Assembly: GCF_035083965.1 (NCBI RefSeq)
Contig: NC_089740.1
Location: 13,986,552-14,050,551 of the forward strand
DNA: 64,000 nucleotides
Origin: Branchiostoma lanceolatum
Lineage: Eukaryota; Chordata; Leptocardii; Amphioxiformes; Branchiostomatidae
Direction: 5' to 3'
Part shown: one piece after another, positions 41,573 to 56,300 of the stretch
Numbering within the stretch: position 1 is the stretch's first letter
How the letters are laid out: each line of letters begins with the position of its first letter
Program-made: the position numbers and the translations under genes
The notes under the pieces: generated by a model
What the model saw: the letters and a program-made list of their open reading frames with translations, nothing else
Databases searched by the model: none
What the model was told of the DNA's origin: nothing

Positions 41573-41664
41573 TGACGTCACAACATGACGTCACGTTCCA
41601 TCCTTCCGGACTCGCAGAGCTTTCCCGGACGTTTTCGCACGTGTCCAGATCTGTACATATAAAA
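41573..41664 (+). promoter_or_regulatory. Promoter of secreted peptide gene 1: two CREs and TATA
   Basis: Two perfect CRE/ATF palindromes TGACGTCA at 41573-41580 and 41586-41593 precede TATAAAA at 41658-41664. The start codon is 83 bp further on. CACGTG occurs at about 41515. Confidence 0.65.
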
Positions 41665-41746
41665 CGGGATCAGTTTGTATCGTCACAGTTCGACTTCAGG
41701 CACAAAGAGGAAGGACCTGCGAAACTTCCAACCAGACACTACCAAG

Positions 41747-43704
41747 ATGAAGGCTGCTCTTTTCATCCTACTCGGCTTGGCGGTTTTTTCTCAAGGTAGG
41801 GCTTATCAACTAGCCTCCGTGGTAGACTTTTGATAATCGTCGTTGCTAACTATCGTCTCGTTAACGGTCGTTGCCATTTTAAACGGTCGACGCCATATCG
41901 CAGAACAGTGTATTACTAGGGCGCTCCGGCAATACCGTGATGTTTCGTGGCGTAGAAGAGACATGCTTTTTGACCCGAGTTCAAATCCGAGCTGGCGCCC
42001 TTTCTTATTTCTGAAAACTGCTTTGAACGGGAACTTATCAAATTCCTCCTCCATAATCCTCCAAACCGTACTCGGATGTTTAGTACGCTCCTATCTTGGA
42101 GAAATCAGCTGTCTTCTAACCGCAGGGTGTTAGGACTGACTTCACGTTATAGTCCATGGGCCATGTAAGTTTTTGGTACCACCGAGAGGTACAAGCGCTA
42201 TCATGGATTTTTTGTACCTGTAGTAGCCAAAGTTTATCATAAGCCATAATAAGCAAATTCTATAAGCAGCTTTCCTACTATAATCACGTGACCAAATGAC
42301 GTCATTAAAATGAACCTCGCTTTTTGGAACTTTTAGAAGACCGGGACAAAATATCAAACATCAATTATTATTAACACTGTATTGCTACAGTAGTAAATGG
42401 ACTGTAAGCACAGGCGAGAAAAACAAGGCTGTACCCTTTTCTCCTGGCAAATCGCCAGTAACACTGAACAGCTTGAGGTAGTTACGTCACACCCTGTCAA
42501 GGTCTAAACTTACTTACTTGCAGGTATCTCTTACCACGCCAGGTGGCGCATTTGACAGCAGTCTTTGAGGCCACCTTTGATTGTGATTTCTCCTAGCGAA
42601 ATTTCGACGATTTGCAGATAGAACATTGTTACAGTCGGCTCACTGGTCTTGTGGTATGATACTCGCTAAAGCCCCCCTCCCCTCTCATTGGACCCGCGGC
42701 ACGCTGGCGTCGCTGCGTCCTAAACTGGATTTGTGTTACTCTTGACTTTATAATGGGAATATCATTCAAAACGTACAAGTATGACCAAAAAGACAACAAA
42801 ACACACAAAGCTTAAAAAGTTTCGTTTTTTGTCGATAATATTGTTTGAGTGCTTTATCAATTCGATTGGCCGCTGCGTGCCGCGGGTCCAGTGAGCGGGG
42901 GCTTAAGGGTGCGGGATCCGGAGGTCCCGGGGTCAATTCCCGGGCGAGCCCTACAGTCTTACACAAATGATCAGTACCTGGAGTGGACATCTATCTTTTG
43001 GATATTCAGAAGATTTTCTTTGTCTGTTGCTACAGTTTTGGCCTTCCGTGGAATCGGCATACTCGGTAAGTGTAGTGTACCATTTACTTAATTATCGTTT
43101 TAAAAATAACTCTTCTCTGTGCAAATGAATTCGAATGCTCAAGTGAGGCGTTTCTCGGTAAACTATTGTTTGATGGTGTTAAATTGACACCTATGTAATG
43201 CATACAAATTACTTGCTTATTGCAGATCCTGCCCATGGGTCTAGCCCGTTGCAGAGGCCTTTGTGCAGAAATAACTTTTCTTGTTGCACCACAGACTGTG
43301 AAATCGCCTGCGCCCCCCCCGGGGCTTGGACCTGGCGGTACCCTGGACCACCCCTGTGCTGGAATGGAATGTCCCGAAGGAACTTATTGCAGGTACACAA
43401 AGTTGCTCCTATTTTTTATTGACATCGAATTCCGTCAGATTTAGATTTCAAACTTCTAAAATATATCATCACGGCGAATTCAGCACTCAATGTGCTCAGG
43501 AGCTGTTTAAAATTGTTAAAGCGATCTATTAAACGCTGGTCATTTTCTTTCTTTCTTTCAATTATCTTATTTGGTCATTCTCTTCAATTCTGGTTATTTG
43601 TTTTGCTTAAACTTATTCCTTCCGTCTTCAGAGTTAATCGGTGTGCCGGCTGCGTTCCTGAGTGTGTGGAGCGCGAAGACTTCCCTGTAGGGCGTGGCGG
43701 CTAG
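41747..43704 (+). CDS. Small secreted Cys-rich protein 1, with an apparent frameshift
   Basis: Exons 41747-41795, 43036-43065, 43226-43392 and 43632-43704 (stop TAG). Exon 1 encodes a signal peptide (MKAALFILLGLAVFSQ). The last two exons carry HPCAGMECPEGTYCR and VNRCAGCVPECV, the same pattern as the neighbour at 44530-45803 (CPEGTTCR, NYCNGCNADC), with intron phases 1-1-2 in both. In exon 3 the frame entering from the acceptor (with FSCCTTDCEIACAPPG) differs by one base from the CPEG frame; the switch coincides with a C8G4 run near 43313-43324. This may be a real frameshift (pseudogene), a polymorphism or a sequence error. The family is not recognised; extracellular role inferred from the signal peptide. 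AATAAA at 44006-44011. Confidence 0.65.
42637..42951 (+). pseudogene. tRNA-Pro pseudogene split by a MITE in the anticodon loop
   Basis: 5' half 42637-42669 (GGCTCACTGGTCTTGTGGTA) and 3' half 42904-42951 (GGTCAATTCCCGGGCGAGCC) match the tRNA-Pro at 41154. They are separated at the anticodon loop by MITE family 1, flanked by TAA on both sides. About 150 bp of sequence before each tRNA also match (GTTACGTCAC, TGTCAAGGTCTAA, CACGCCAG), so the tRNA and its flank were duplicated first. Located inside an intron of secreted peptide gene 1. Confidence 0.9.
42670..42903. mobile_element. MITE family 1, copy 2 (in tRNA-Pro)
   Basis: Starts AGCCCCCC, ends GGGGGCT; TAA at 42667-42669 and 42904-42906 looks like a 3-bp target duplication. 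Core shared with 49329-49572 in the same orientation. Confidence 0.9.
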
Positions 43705-43734
43705 TGAGCAGAGCGAGGCTTCAGTCGAACTTCG

Positions 43735-43925
43735 AATGCGAATAGATGAATATCGAAATTCGAACAGACGAACCCCGAACTTCGAACAGACGAACCTCGA
43801 TCTTCGAACAGACGAACCCAGAACTTCGAACAGACGAACCTCGAACTTCGAACAAACGAATCCCGAACTTCGAACATTCACTCACCCCGAACTTTGAACC
43901 TGAAAATTCGAACCTCGAACATCAT
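43735..43925 (+). repeat. 22-bp minisatellite in 3' UTR of peptide gene 1
   Basis: Units of GAACTTCGAACAGACGAACC(C/T) repeated about eight times with drift, starting ~30 bp after the stop codon. Confidence 0.85.
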
Positions 43926-44424
43926 TTCATCTTTAGATGATGTTGCAAGTGAGAACAACGACCATGTATCAAGCCTGAGCCTTTAGAGAATGAGACATTT
44001 GTACTAATAAACGTTATTATATTATTTGTTGCTATTGTACCTGTTTCTTCTATTTTGTCTCTCTCATCTATGGCATATATCAATTGTGTAAAATCTTTGC
44101 CTAATGACTGAATTGATTTGTTTGTATCGTTTCATTTATATCTTCTACGGTTCTTAATTTTAATCGCCTTTATGTTGAACCTTGTACAAAGCAAACAATA
44201 CATTGCCTCTGCTAGTTTTGTTAGGTAGCCTGTTCAAACGTGCAAACTCTGGTAAAAGATAACTTTACCAAGTGACCTTGGTTGCCATAAAATAAAGATA
44301 ACAACTACACCACTCCCTTTCCTGTCATACTTCAGCTAGCTATATCTTCTGTGAAATGGTGACGTTAGCTGTTTAGATAAACAAACCAAACATCCGAACT
44401 TCCGAACGTCCGCCCATACCTTTC

Positions 44425-44433
44425 TATATAAAG
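44425..44433 (+). promoter_or_regulatory. TATA box of peptide gene 2
   Basis: TATATAAAG about 100 bp before the start codon of the gene at 44530. Confidence 0.6.
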
Positions 44434-44529
44434 TACTGCACGTCCACTTCTACATTTTGAGTAACAGAACAACGATAACCTAACGTCGGGAACTTTGAGA
44501 CACATCGTTTAGACCATTGAACAGACCCC

Positions 44530-45803
<1,274 letters not shown>

Positions 45804-46523
45804 AGGTAGGCCATGTTAACAACGCCATATTAATCTATACCAAGTCACCTTTGTCGTAAAACCGTCAGCGACACGTTAATAGAACCGACCGTGTACAAGG
45901 GTGGAAAATTCTTCTTATTTCATCTTGTACAGTACTAGTTGCTTGCATGGTATTAGTTGTTTTGATTTAGATTTTGAATATTACTAGTTGTTTAAATTTA
46001 AGTTAGATTTTGTTAAATGTAATACATGTACGCCTAAAGTACGCAATTCAGCATCCTCTGCCGAGGACGCTGCCATGTATTTTAGTGATGAATCAATGAA
46101 TGAACGGATCGATAAACTTACCTTATTATATAATCTATTGTGTCCCAAGTCAGCGCAGCCGAAGCTTATGCAATAAGTCCATAATTGTCCTAAGAATTGC
46201 CACAGCTTGCTGCCATAAACCTGTTCTTCGTCGAAAGTGACCGAGTTCTTGGCAGAGCGTCATCTGCTTAGAAGATTTTACGTTTTAATGATAAAATTCT
46301 TATCATCAGCAGCATACAACGTGTCCTTCCCTAATTTGTGCCTATCAAATACTTTTCCAACAGGAATGATGCAGCCAAGAGACCATGGCAACAACTTTCC
46401 AAGACGAAGGAAGGTTGGACCATTCATCAAAAGACGACATTCTAATTACATTAGGAAGCGATCATAAAGAAAAATAGAAAACTCAGTCGTATTTGTGTGT
46501 GTGTGTGTGTGTCTGTGTATGTA

Positions 46524-46570
<47 letters not shown>

Positions 46571-47869
46571 GTGTGTGTGTGTGTGCTACATAGACCGTCA
46601 AACCATGCTTGATCCAGAATTTAGTGAATTAGTATATAACCACTCTTATGAAGAAGTGCAGATACAGTTGCTAATGTCACGAGTACGAACATCTTTGCTA
46701 CAATTTGTGAAACTGGCCGGGTCTTTGCAATCTTCTCATCTCTAAAGTACATGACCAGTGTCTGTTTTCAGCTTCTGTTATTAAAGACGTTACGTCTCTC
46801 TAGAAATTTGAGGCGTTTAATAAAGAAGCGAACTAATATAAAGACGACGGAAGCACCTTTAAACCGTACAGAGCTAGTCGGTGCCTTGTATCTGCTTGAA
46901 GATCAACACTCCCCTAATACGCTGACTAAGCGGAAATCTGCAGCAAGGTAACACAAAAATGGGTCGCCGTCCAGAATAACAAAGACCGCTACACAAACAC
47001 CGTTGGACACCTGTGGGGCTTAGAAAACACTTCAGTAACCCGCCGGTGAACTGTTATACAAATACACTAGGAGCTCGGCAAACAACACGTTGATTGAATA
47101 GTACATATGTTGAGAACGTGCACGCACGTATACACTTGTTTCCATCTAAAACATCATTCCAGTATGTCAAGCATATAAGCCAAAATAGCTGCCCTTTTAA
47201 TTGTTGCTTAGAAAAGGTTTAGATTTTAGCTTTTGTATAAGCAGACCATTTCTTTGAGTATGGGGAAAGGTTTGTAGGACACCGTCGTCTGTGTGTCAAG
47301 GTAATTATTTATTCATTTATTAGTTAGTTATTAGACCCTTGGATTTTGCTGCTTCGCAGGTAACACTGAATACAAAGCAAGCGTAACTAGAAGATATATT
47401 TCCTTTTCCATCATTGTATGAAACAGATCTTGCTGTCCTTTTTGACCATAACGTCTATCTAAGTGTGTTTCTATCGCCATTGATAAGCGCTTGTACTGGT
47501 AAGTGTCCATTTAGAACATGAATCCCCCACGTCTGCTCAAAGTGCACTGCGCCAAAACATCACGTCACCCTCTCTAAATAGCCGCCGACCACAGGACTAT
47601 GAGGAGGAAGTAAAGCAGGGCAAAAATCTGTCCCAAAATCTAGACTATGTCAAACGAAGTCTGATATCCTGGTGAGCTCATTTGAAAACGCACGTACGAT
47701 TTTTCTCGTCTACCTGGACCGAAGACGGTGAGGAATTTGGAAAGAGCGCAGTGGACAGACGTTGCGTTTCTAGGGGCGTTAAGGATATTTTGGCTCCGGT
47801 CGCGTTCAAAGTCGACGTTTACGCGAGCCTCCGTGGCTAGCGTTGGAACCAGCCCACCTAAACACAAAC
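45804..47869. other. Spacer before gene C
   Basis: No supported gene. Contains a GT microsatellite (46494-46586) and otherwise unique AT-rich sequence. The upstream region of gene C (from about 47640) is more GC-rich, without an obvious TATA box. Confidence 0.5.
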
Positions 47870-50800
47870 ATGGCTACCGTGGAGATGGCAACCATTGTTG
47901 AGGAATCATTTGGGAGTGGCAAAGATCAGGAGTCGGACATGCCAGATGAGAGAGACGTTCGTAAAGGTTCTATTGACGACATTGTGCGCAAGTACAGCCG
48001 GATCAAGACGAACAACAACGAAGGCACAAGCCCAGCGGTTCACGAGTTGTGGAGCCCTCCTCCGAACGGGCAATCCGAGGAGCAGTTTTCGTTAAACGAG
48101 GAGAGCAGCTCTGAACCAGACAGTGGACATTTCGAAAACCAGACGACGGACGTCATGAAAGAAAAGGAGCCGGTTCCGAACAGTTCAGACGGTGGAAACT
48201 TCACCACAAACACAGACAATGAACAGAACCATGGAACGACCAAACAGGGCGAGGAAAGCTCCGCACCAACCCTTGAACCGACAGCTCAGTCTACGGAACA
48301 CGAAAGGCTTGAAAACCCAGGGACAAATGCCATGGCCGGAGAGGAACCTCAAAAGACAAACCCAGACAATGGAGAAAACGACGGAGCGACGATACAGACC
48401 AAGGAGAATATAACGCAAAACTTTGAACCGCAGCATGTCAAGGAGGATGCCGACACCTTTACCAAACAAGACGGTGACAGAAACCTTCCGGATGACAAAA
48501 GCAACGAAGTACCTTCCGCAAATAGGGGAGGTGGACCGGATTCTTTACCGAATGGTTCTGTTCCAACAGTCACTGGGAAAGTCGATGAAGACCATGAGAC
48601 CAATGTTAAACAACCGATAGACTCTGTACACAGCTCCGAAACACCAGTGGTCCAAACGGCCAACCTGCAAGGAAATTCGCTCGGAGAAACTTCGGAGACG
48701 AACGGTTCAACGGCAGTTGAAGATCATTCGAGCTTGCCTGGAAGAAACAATGGACAAAACCATTCTCAGACTGCTGGAACCTCAACAGATATTTCCAACA
48801 ACCCACAAACAGGAACAATGAACATGGCTGACGACTGGGCCTCCCGACTGACCGTCAGTAACGTTGTCGTCACAGAGAACACCGAAAGTGACTCAGACGA
48901 GACAGATGACCGCTGTTCTGGATACCTGAGGAGAGCGCTACGCGTCGGTGCGATAGCAGTCGTGTTCTTGGTCGTTCTCTGTTGCAGCGTCGCTTGCAAA
49001 CTCACCCTCTTCTATATGGAAGTAAAACTGTACAAAATATTGAACAAAACAGACAGTAATGTCGCGTTGCCAAATACAACCACCACCACTCCTTTGAGTA
49101 GCACAACTGCCGCAGTAGATCCCACCAGTTGTAAACCAGAACAACAAGAGGCGGTTACAATTGTGATCTGGCTGTCCCTGATCCTGGTGATCCCGTACGT
49201 GATCACGTTCCTCAGATGTGTCTGGATCTCGCTCATGAACTGGAACTACGAACCAAACCCGAGTCGACGCCACATCGTTCTGGTGAGTTTCTTTTTGCAA
49301 TATTTCACTAATACATGCCGTACGCTAAATCCCCCCTCTCACTGGACCCGCTGCACGATGGCGGCGTCACTGCATCCTAAGCTGGATTTGTGTTACCCTT
49401 GACTTTATAATGGGGATATCATTCAAAACGTATAAGGATGACCAAAAAGACAACAAAACACAAAAAGCTTAAATAGGTTCCTTTTTGGCGATGAAAATCT
49501 TTGAGTGCTTTGTCAATTCGATCGGTTGCAGCGACGCCGCCAGTGTACCGCGGGTCCAGTGAGAGGGGGGCTTTACTGAAGAATACCGTGTATCGCGAAG
49601 ACAAATATTATCATCGGACTTCCTCATTATGAGGTGCAACAAGCGAGGTTTATTCTCCAGAACTGTTTGAAATTCATTGCTAAGAGAAGTTCATGATTGT
49701 CCTTCTAAATTTGTATATGAGTTTGTTAGTGTTGTGATTAGACGACCAATCATTCTCTTCGTGTCAGGGTCGAAAGCAGGAGTATGTTCATGTATAACGC
49801 TTCAACAAATACTATTTCTGTGACGATATGTACAAGCTGAACCCAATAGCAACATGAATGACCTAATTTACTATTTACTTGTCAGATGCTTGTAATCTGA
49901 TAAAGTAGAATACTCAAGAATAAGTCACTAACAAATTGTTTTACCACTGACACTCATGCAATTAATTGGACACAAAAAACAAACTGGCTTTCACTTTTTA
50001 GAAGAACTAATCTTTAAAATGTTTACGACGAGCAAAACGTTTTGGTAATTAGATGCCAATACGACGTCCAGCGATTACAAAGAACTTGAATGAAACGTCG
50101 CCAAAATAGCTAACGTCTCCCGCATTGCCAGAAAACTGACCAATTTATAACCGATATTGGGCTATCCTTACCAGTTTATATCCATAACAAATCGGCCAAC
50201 CAATAGGAAAGTGTGGTACACCGACCGGCTGTTCTACCACTTGATCAAACTGGACAGAAATATAGAAGGCTTATTAAATGTCATTAATACTGATCCTGTT
50301 TTAACCCGCCATAATCATAGTTGCAAATATGTATACTCAAATAAGGGTGTTTATGGGATGAATTCGCTCCATATCTTTCGCCTCACAACGTGTCTCCCTT
50401 GCCACAAAGTTAGTAGACCCAAAATTTAGGGTCCCAGTCTTTAAATTTACACATGTCTTAATCACCTGGATATATGCAGATAATACAGACTAGTCTATAG
50501 CTAGTACATGATGTCCCGACTGTCAATGGTATGTTTGTCTGAGATGAATTATGAGGGTAATATCAATTGTAATCATAACAACTACAACTGCCAGGTGCAA
50601 TGCTATACATCAACAAAGCCATATGCCAAAATAAACAAAGACTTTCTCTCTTTTTAGAAAAACACATTCCTCACTATAGACACAGTGTGTACACTATTTA
50701 CTTATCACTAAGGTTACCGAACGTTCAACTTTTCAACCCGACGACTCCGGGCCAACGTCTCGCTACAACCCATATATGCATCGCTTTCCTTTGTTTGTCT

Positions 50801-53260
50801 TGGTGGTCGGAGTAATGGCTTAGCGTGCCGAGTACGTCCATCATGTAGCGGTTGTCAAGCCAACGCGAAAGAACGTTTTGAGAACATTCAGACTGTCTCT
50901 AAATGGAACGTCAGCAGGTTTATTGATAAGGAAGAAGTTTGTCGTTAGCTCACGTTTTACCGTGACCCCACGCGGTCATGAAATATTTATCTTATTGTGG
51001 CCGCAAAGTGGCGTGTTTACTCGCTTCACTGCCAGTTGTAGTCACGTTCACAAACACGTGAAGGACGGAATAGAATTTTAATAATGAAAAGTTTATTGCA
51101 AATTCCTGCCCGAAAGCTTATTGCAAATAACGTAGATAAAAGACCAGGGTACAAAATAAGTATAAAACGGGCTAATCTAAATCATAAACGTACGTACTCG
51201 TCTACAACTATGTCTGAAGGGTTTGACTTTTGTAAGCAATGGAAGACGTAATGTGCCACCTTTTTTAAAATTTGTGGGTTTTGGGTAGTTAAAAGAATTA
51301 TAGTCTTTCCTTTGTCTGTAAGCTTAGAGAAATTGGGATACATTTTAGCGGTCTGAATAGACAACTCATTTCGTGCTTTATCGTGAAATGAACCGTTTGA
51401 CATTATGACACATTGCAGACAATAATTCCCTTGCTCGCTATTCCTGTTTCACAGTAAACAACTGGCTAAATTTACTTTTTTGAAAAAACAACTGTTAGGG
51501 CGAATCAGATAGCTTTAACAGGAAGCAAGGCGGGTAAATAAATCAAAGCTGTTTGATACTACGAGGCTCCACAGGTCGCTGGAAAAATAGTAGAAATTGG
51601 CCAAATAGACAGATAACATGGCAGAGCTCGCAAGCATAAGTTGCAAACTGTACTCCTCTGGCATGTCATCCGTCTATTTAGCCAATTTTTACTATTATTC
51701 CAGCGACCTGTGGAGCCTGATAGAGGCTATTGCCAGTAGACTATTCTATAACGTTCCGAGGTTTTAGCTGACCAGCAATGTGATTAGCCATACATAAGAG
51801 GAAATATTGATGATGATGATTTATATAAGGAACGACACGCTGAAGCAGTAGCCTATTAAGCCGTTAAGGGAGGCAAGGATCGATAGGCTGCTGCTTTAGT
51901 GTCAGTCTGAGTTCGTACGGTTGTAGGTACTAGGTGCAAAAAAAGTAAAGGTAAAGGTAGCCCCTTAGCCTTTTTGAGGCTGTACGAGCGGTGGGTTGTT
52001 ATCCATTATGTCTAGGTCTAGGGCACGGTATTTTAAGGCGGAGCCCAACCCTCTCCTTACACCATCTTTTATCACCCCAACCGAAGTCAGGTATCCAATT
52101 TTACACCGGGATAAAGTGAGGAAAGTCGTTTTTAAGTGCCATTTCCAAGAGCAAAACACATTGCATGATTCTGATTGCTATTCCTTCTACTTCCAGGGCA
52201 CTCTGTTGGCTGTGCTGGAGGTTTTGTCCTTAGCGACGCTCGTTCTGTTGGCTCTACCCGCATCCCCTTCCATTGGGCTCATTGTGGTCAACTTAGTCTT
52301 CATGAACACTGTCCTCACCAAATCCTTCATCAGCTACACTGGAGACAACGACGGAAACACGAGTAAAGTCAAATCTTCCTCCCTCTTCGTCCTGTTCTTA
52401 CTGCTTCTTGGCGGTCTCGCGATAACGGTTATACCGGACAAACACTGGTCACTCGAGCTACGCGTGGACTCCTTCTACATTCTAGGGTCCCTCGCGTTGC
52501 TGGCCGTTTCGTGGACTCCGATTCTGCACAAGCTCTCTGTTTCTAAAGACAACTCCGTGCATCCTGAAGACCAAGAACGCGGCAGCTCATCCGGTTCGAA
52601 CAAAACCCAAAACAACACGGCCTGTTGGAAGCTAGGCATCATCACCAATCTAGTGAAATGTCTGGTCTGGGCTCTCTGTGTCTTCGTCTTCTACCCTTTG
52701 GCAAGAGACCAGGATCCCTTCTGTACCAACTGGTACATCCCGCCTGTGTCTATCAACGACAGCGTGTTTGTGTCCTTCCTCGCCAACGGTCTGTTTGGTG
52801 TGTTTGGGTACGCCTTCGCCATACTCGCGCTGATGATGAGGATGCAAACGTTAGGATTTCTCCTACCGATCTTTCTGTCTAACACGGCAGTTAGTCTCTT
52901 CCTCATCATCTGCATCCAAACTCCGCTGTGTGCTCACATTCAACCGGTACATGAGCTGGGCGTCTGTCGAACTGACTGGGCACAATGGGCACAGCGGGAC
53001 TGGCAGCCGTTCTTGGCGTGCTGCTTGGTGTTCGTCTTCACGCTGATCGGGATGGCCGTGCAGCTGTACGACGTGTGGAGAGTAGAGACCATCGTCATGG
53101 AGAAGGAGTCAAAGGTGAGTGTTTCATATTACATGCAGCAAATGACTCACACATGATACAACTATAGATTTTAGCTTAGCATTCTGCTCTAACAACAAAG
53201 TTGGATTAGGCAAACATTTCAGCAAACAATGCATAACAGCTACTCATATTCTATTATTTT

Positions 53261-53326
<66 letters not shown>

Positions 53327-56300
53327 TCTCTCTGTGAGTGTGTGCGTGTGTGTCCTGTCTGTGGGTGTGTGATTTAAATCAACTCTCATTTACACATTAA
53401 TAATGTACGCTCTCATCCACCCTGCAGTTGCTATGGACACCTGGTTACAACTCTGTACTCCTAGACCAATGGCTGCTCCTGACCAGGCGTACTGACCTGC
53501 CAAGACAAAACGAAGAAAGGACAACTCCCGCAGGAACGGAGACAACACGGGTCTTCATCTGCACCACCATGTATCACGAGGTTCGTACAAGAATTTCCTC
53601 CGGCAAGGTTACATGCGTTGCTTTGTGTTAGGGCCTATATGTACGTGTATATGTATGTGTCTGTTTGCATTGATGTGTCTGTTTGATTGATTGTTTGTAT
53701 GATGATGATTTTTATTCAGTAAGAAACTCGTGGGTTATGTTGCAACATAATACGAATTCCATTCTTAGTACATATGTGTTTCTACATACAAGCTTGTATG
53801 TATGTATGTATTCATATGTGTATAAGTATTTGTGTGTATGTATTTGTTTTCATGTGTGTACGTGTTTGTGTTTAGATGGAGTTAGATTATAGTTATAGCA
53901 TTTTAAGACTCAGACAGAAAGAAAATTAGTTGAAATCTATCCATGTCAACCTCTCAATTTTCTTTCAACAGATTGCAAAAGAGATGAAGCAGCTCATGAG
54001 CTCCTTATGGGACATCGCAAGAACACAGACAAAGAAGAGAATGGAGGAGACCAAGGTGGAGTTCGAGGCGCACATCTTCTTCGACGACGGCTACAAGAAC
54101 GGCCAAGTTCAGGACTTCGCGCTGCAGCTGCTCTCAATCATTGACAGCATGGGCGGCCAGGGTGAGGGGAATCTGCCTGTATTATCTACCGGTGTCATCT
54201 TTACTTATTTCAGCATCTTAACATGAAAGCACCAAATTCTAAACATTATTGCAGATGCTTCGACTTTTTTGGACTGGCATAACGGTACTACAATAATGAA
54301 TATTTGAATATGTCCTCCGATTCCAGCACATCACAGCTCAAGCTTTGTTTGCTCTTTTCCCAATGCGGTATCTGCCTGTACTGTCTACAATGTTATCAGT
54401 ATGAGCTTGTAAGATGCTATTGTACGTTTATCTATTTCAGAATCCCGAGTAAAGTGGCATGTTTGAAATACATTTAGCATGCAGCTGAAGCATGGACTGT
54501 ACATATCAAATAAACGCACTGGTTTCTTTTTTACTTGCCCAAAATAGTTAAGCTAAGTAAGCCATAGCTAAAGATTTGATTGGTGTCTAAGTGAAAATGC
54601 TGAAATTGATTCAGCACAAATAGCGTTTTCAAAGATTTTTTTTTTTCTGTCCCCATTTAGGAGGGCCGAGCCTGATCGAAAGTTGTGAAAAATGGCGGAC
54701 TCCTTACGGGCTTCAGCTGCAGTGGCACCTCCACTCGTCAGAGGGCGCTTGGAACGGTGGGATGAACTTGACACTTCATCTGAAGGACAACATAAAGGTT
54801 ATTTGGTTTTCATGTTTCTTTGTTTCTTTGTTTGTTTTTTTCAAAAAGTTAAACTGTTGGTAATGATGAACTATCAAATGTCATACTATAAAGGAGTTAA
54901 TACAATATATAACGCAAATGTCATAAGAACTAAGAACAAATGATGAGATGCTCCCTACTGCTCCTTTCCTGAATGTCCAGGTAAAGAACAAGAAGCGGTG
55001 GAGCCAGATTATGTACATGTCGTACGTGCTGGACTACGTCCTGGGGAGTCAAGCAAGGGGACCGACCCAAGTGGAGGGTATGCACAATGGTTAACTTTAA
55101 GTTAGCTTTGTTATCAATATTCTCTTAAATTTCAGCTTTAGCTTAAGATTTACAATTGGCTTCGCCTAGAATCCAATCATGTTAGCTTACTCCGTTTGCA
55201 ACTGTCTCTGCGCCAGTGTAGCGACCACTGCAAGCGGACTAAAACCAACAAGACTGCATTCCTGGCTACAATTAGCTTGCATAACAGAGGCTTGTCCTTC
55301 CGTTCTTGTTAGGTTAATTAAGAAAAGGCATACAAAATGGGAAAAAAATATATCAATGTTTTCATACCATACATCTTTGCCATTGCAGCATTAGACCGCG
55401 ACACGTACATCCTGGCGACAGACGCAGACGTCAAGTTCACGCCCGAGTCGGCCATGGCCCTGCTGGACCTGGCGCGGAGGGACCCCACGGTGGGGGCGGT
55501 CTGTGGCCGGACTCATCCCCTGGGGTCGGGACCAATGGTCTGGTACCAGAAGTTCGACTACGCCGTGGGGCACTGGTACCAAAAGGTACGAATGTCAGCC
55601 TGCTACTACCATGATAAGTTTCTGCTGCATATGGCTGCTCACTTACTAGATCCGTCGAGCTCGCTTGGAACCGTTTCTTGAATTTACCTCTCCAATTCTG
55701 GGGAGTGAAGACAGCGTACAAAAATGAACCTTTACGCGGTACAATAATTATTTATAGTTATCTGGTTCTAAATTTGCTAAGCTCAGCTTTTCGCTGACCA
55801 ATCCTACTCGTGAACTATTTCAATTTTTATGATTATGCCTTACATCAAGGACGTCATGATACGTTTTTTTCCTATTTTCAGACGGCCAACAGTGTGCTGG
55901 GGTCTGTTCTCTGCTGCCCGGGGTGCTTCAGCGTGTACCGGGCCGAGGCCTTACGGGAGGCCCTCGGGACGTACGCCGGAGGAGTATCCGAGGCCAGGGA
56001 GTTCCTCATGAAGGACATGGGTGAGGACAGATGGCTCTGCACTCTCATGGTAAGGTCATATGTTATTTATTTCCTTACCAGTTGGTACTATAATACAAAC
56101 TGTAGTATTGCACTATAGTATATACATTCGCAATAGTGGAAAATCTATCCATGGAACAAAGACACGTATTACAAGTTATAATTTCACCCCAAGAAAAGGG
56201 AGTAAATTTCTCATTCATTTTCTGTCTGGATATTCATCTGTTACAGTGATTACCAATATACACCATAGTATTTCGAAGTCATATCATAAAGACTGCATTG

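Larger units (their letters stand above)
49283..52196 (+). other. Gene C intron 1 (2.9 kb)
   Basis: Contains MITE family 1 copy 3 (49329-49572), a hairpin (51563-51719) and a probably dispersed repeat near 51945-52180. Apart from these I see nothing coding. Confidence 0.6.

Noticed and set aside
41930..42005. Possible second tRNA (GAGTTCAAATCCGAG as B box)
   Set aside because: No pairing acceptor stem or clear anticodon arm could be drawn.
47843..47869. Upstream extension of gene C coding region
   Set aside because: The in-frame codon there is TTG; the ATG at 47870 has a good context.
48040..48818. Long minus-strand open frames opposite gene C exon 1
   Set aside because: Shadow frames of a compositionally biased coding exon; no supporting motifs.
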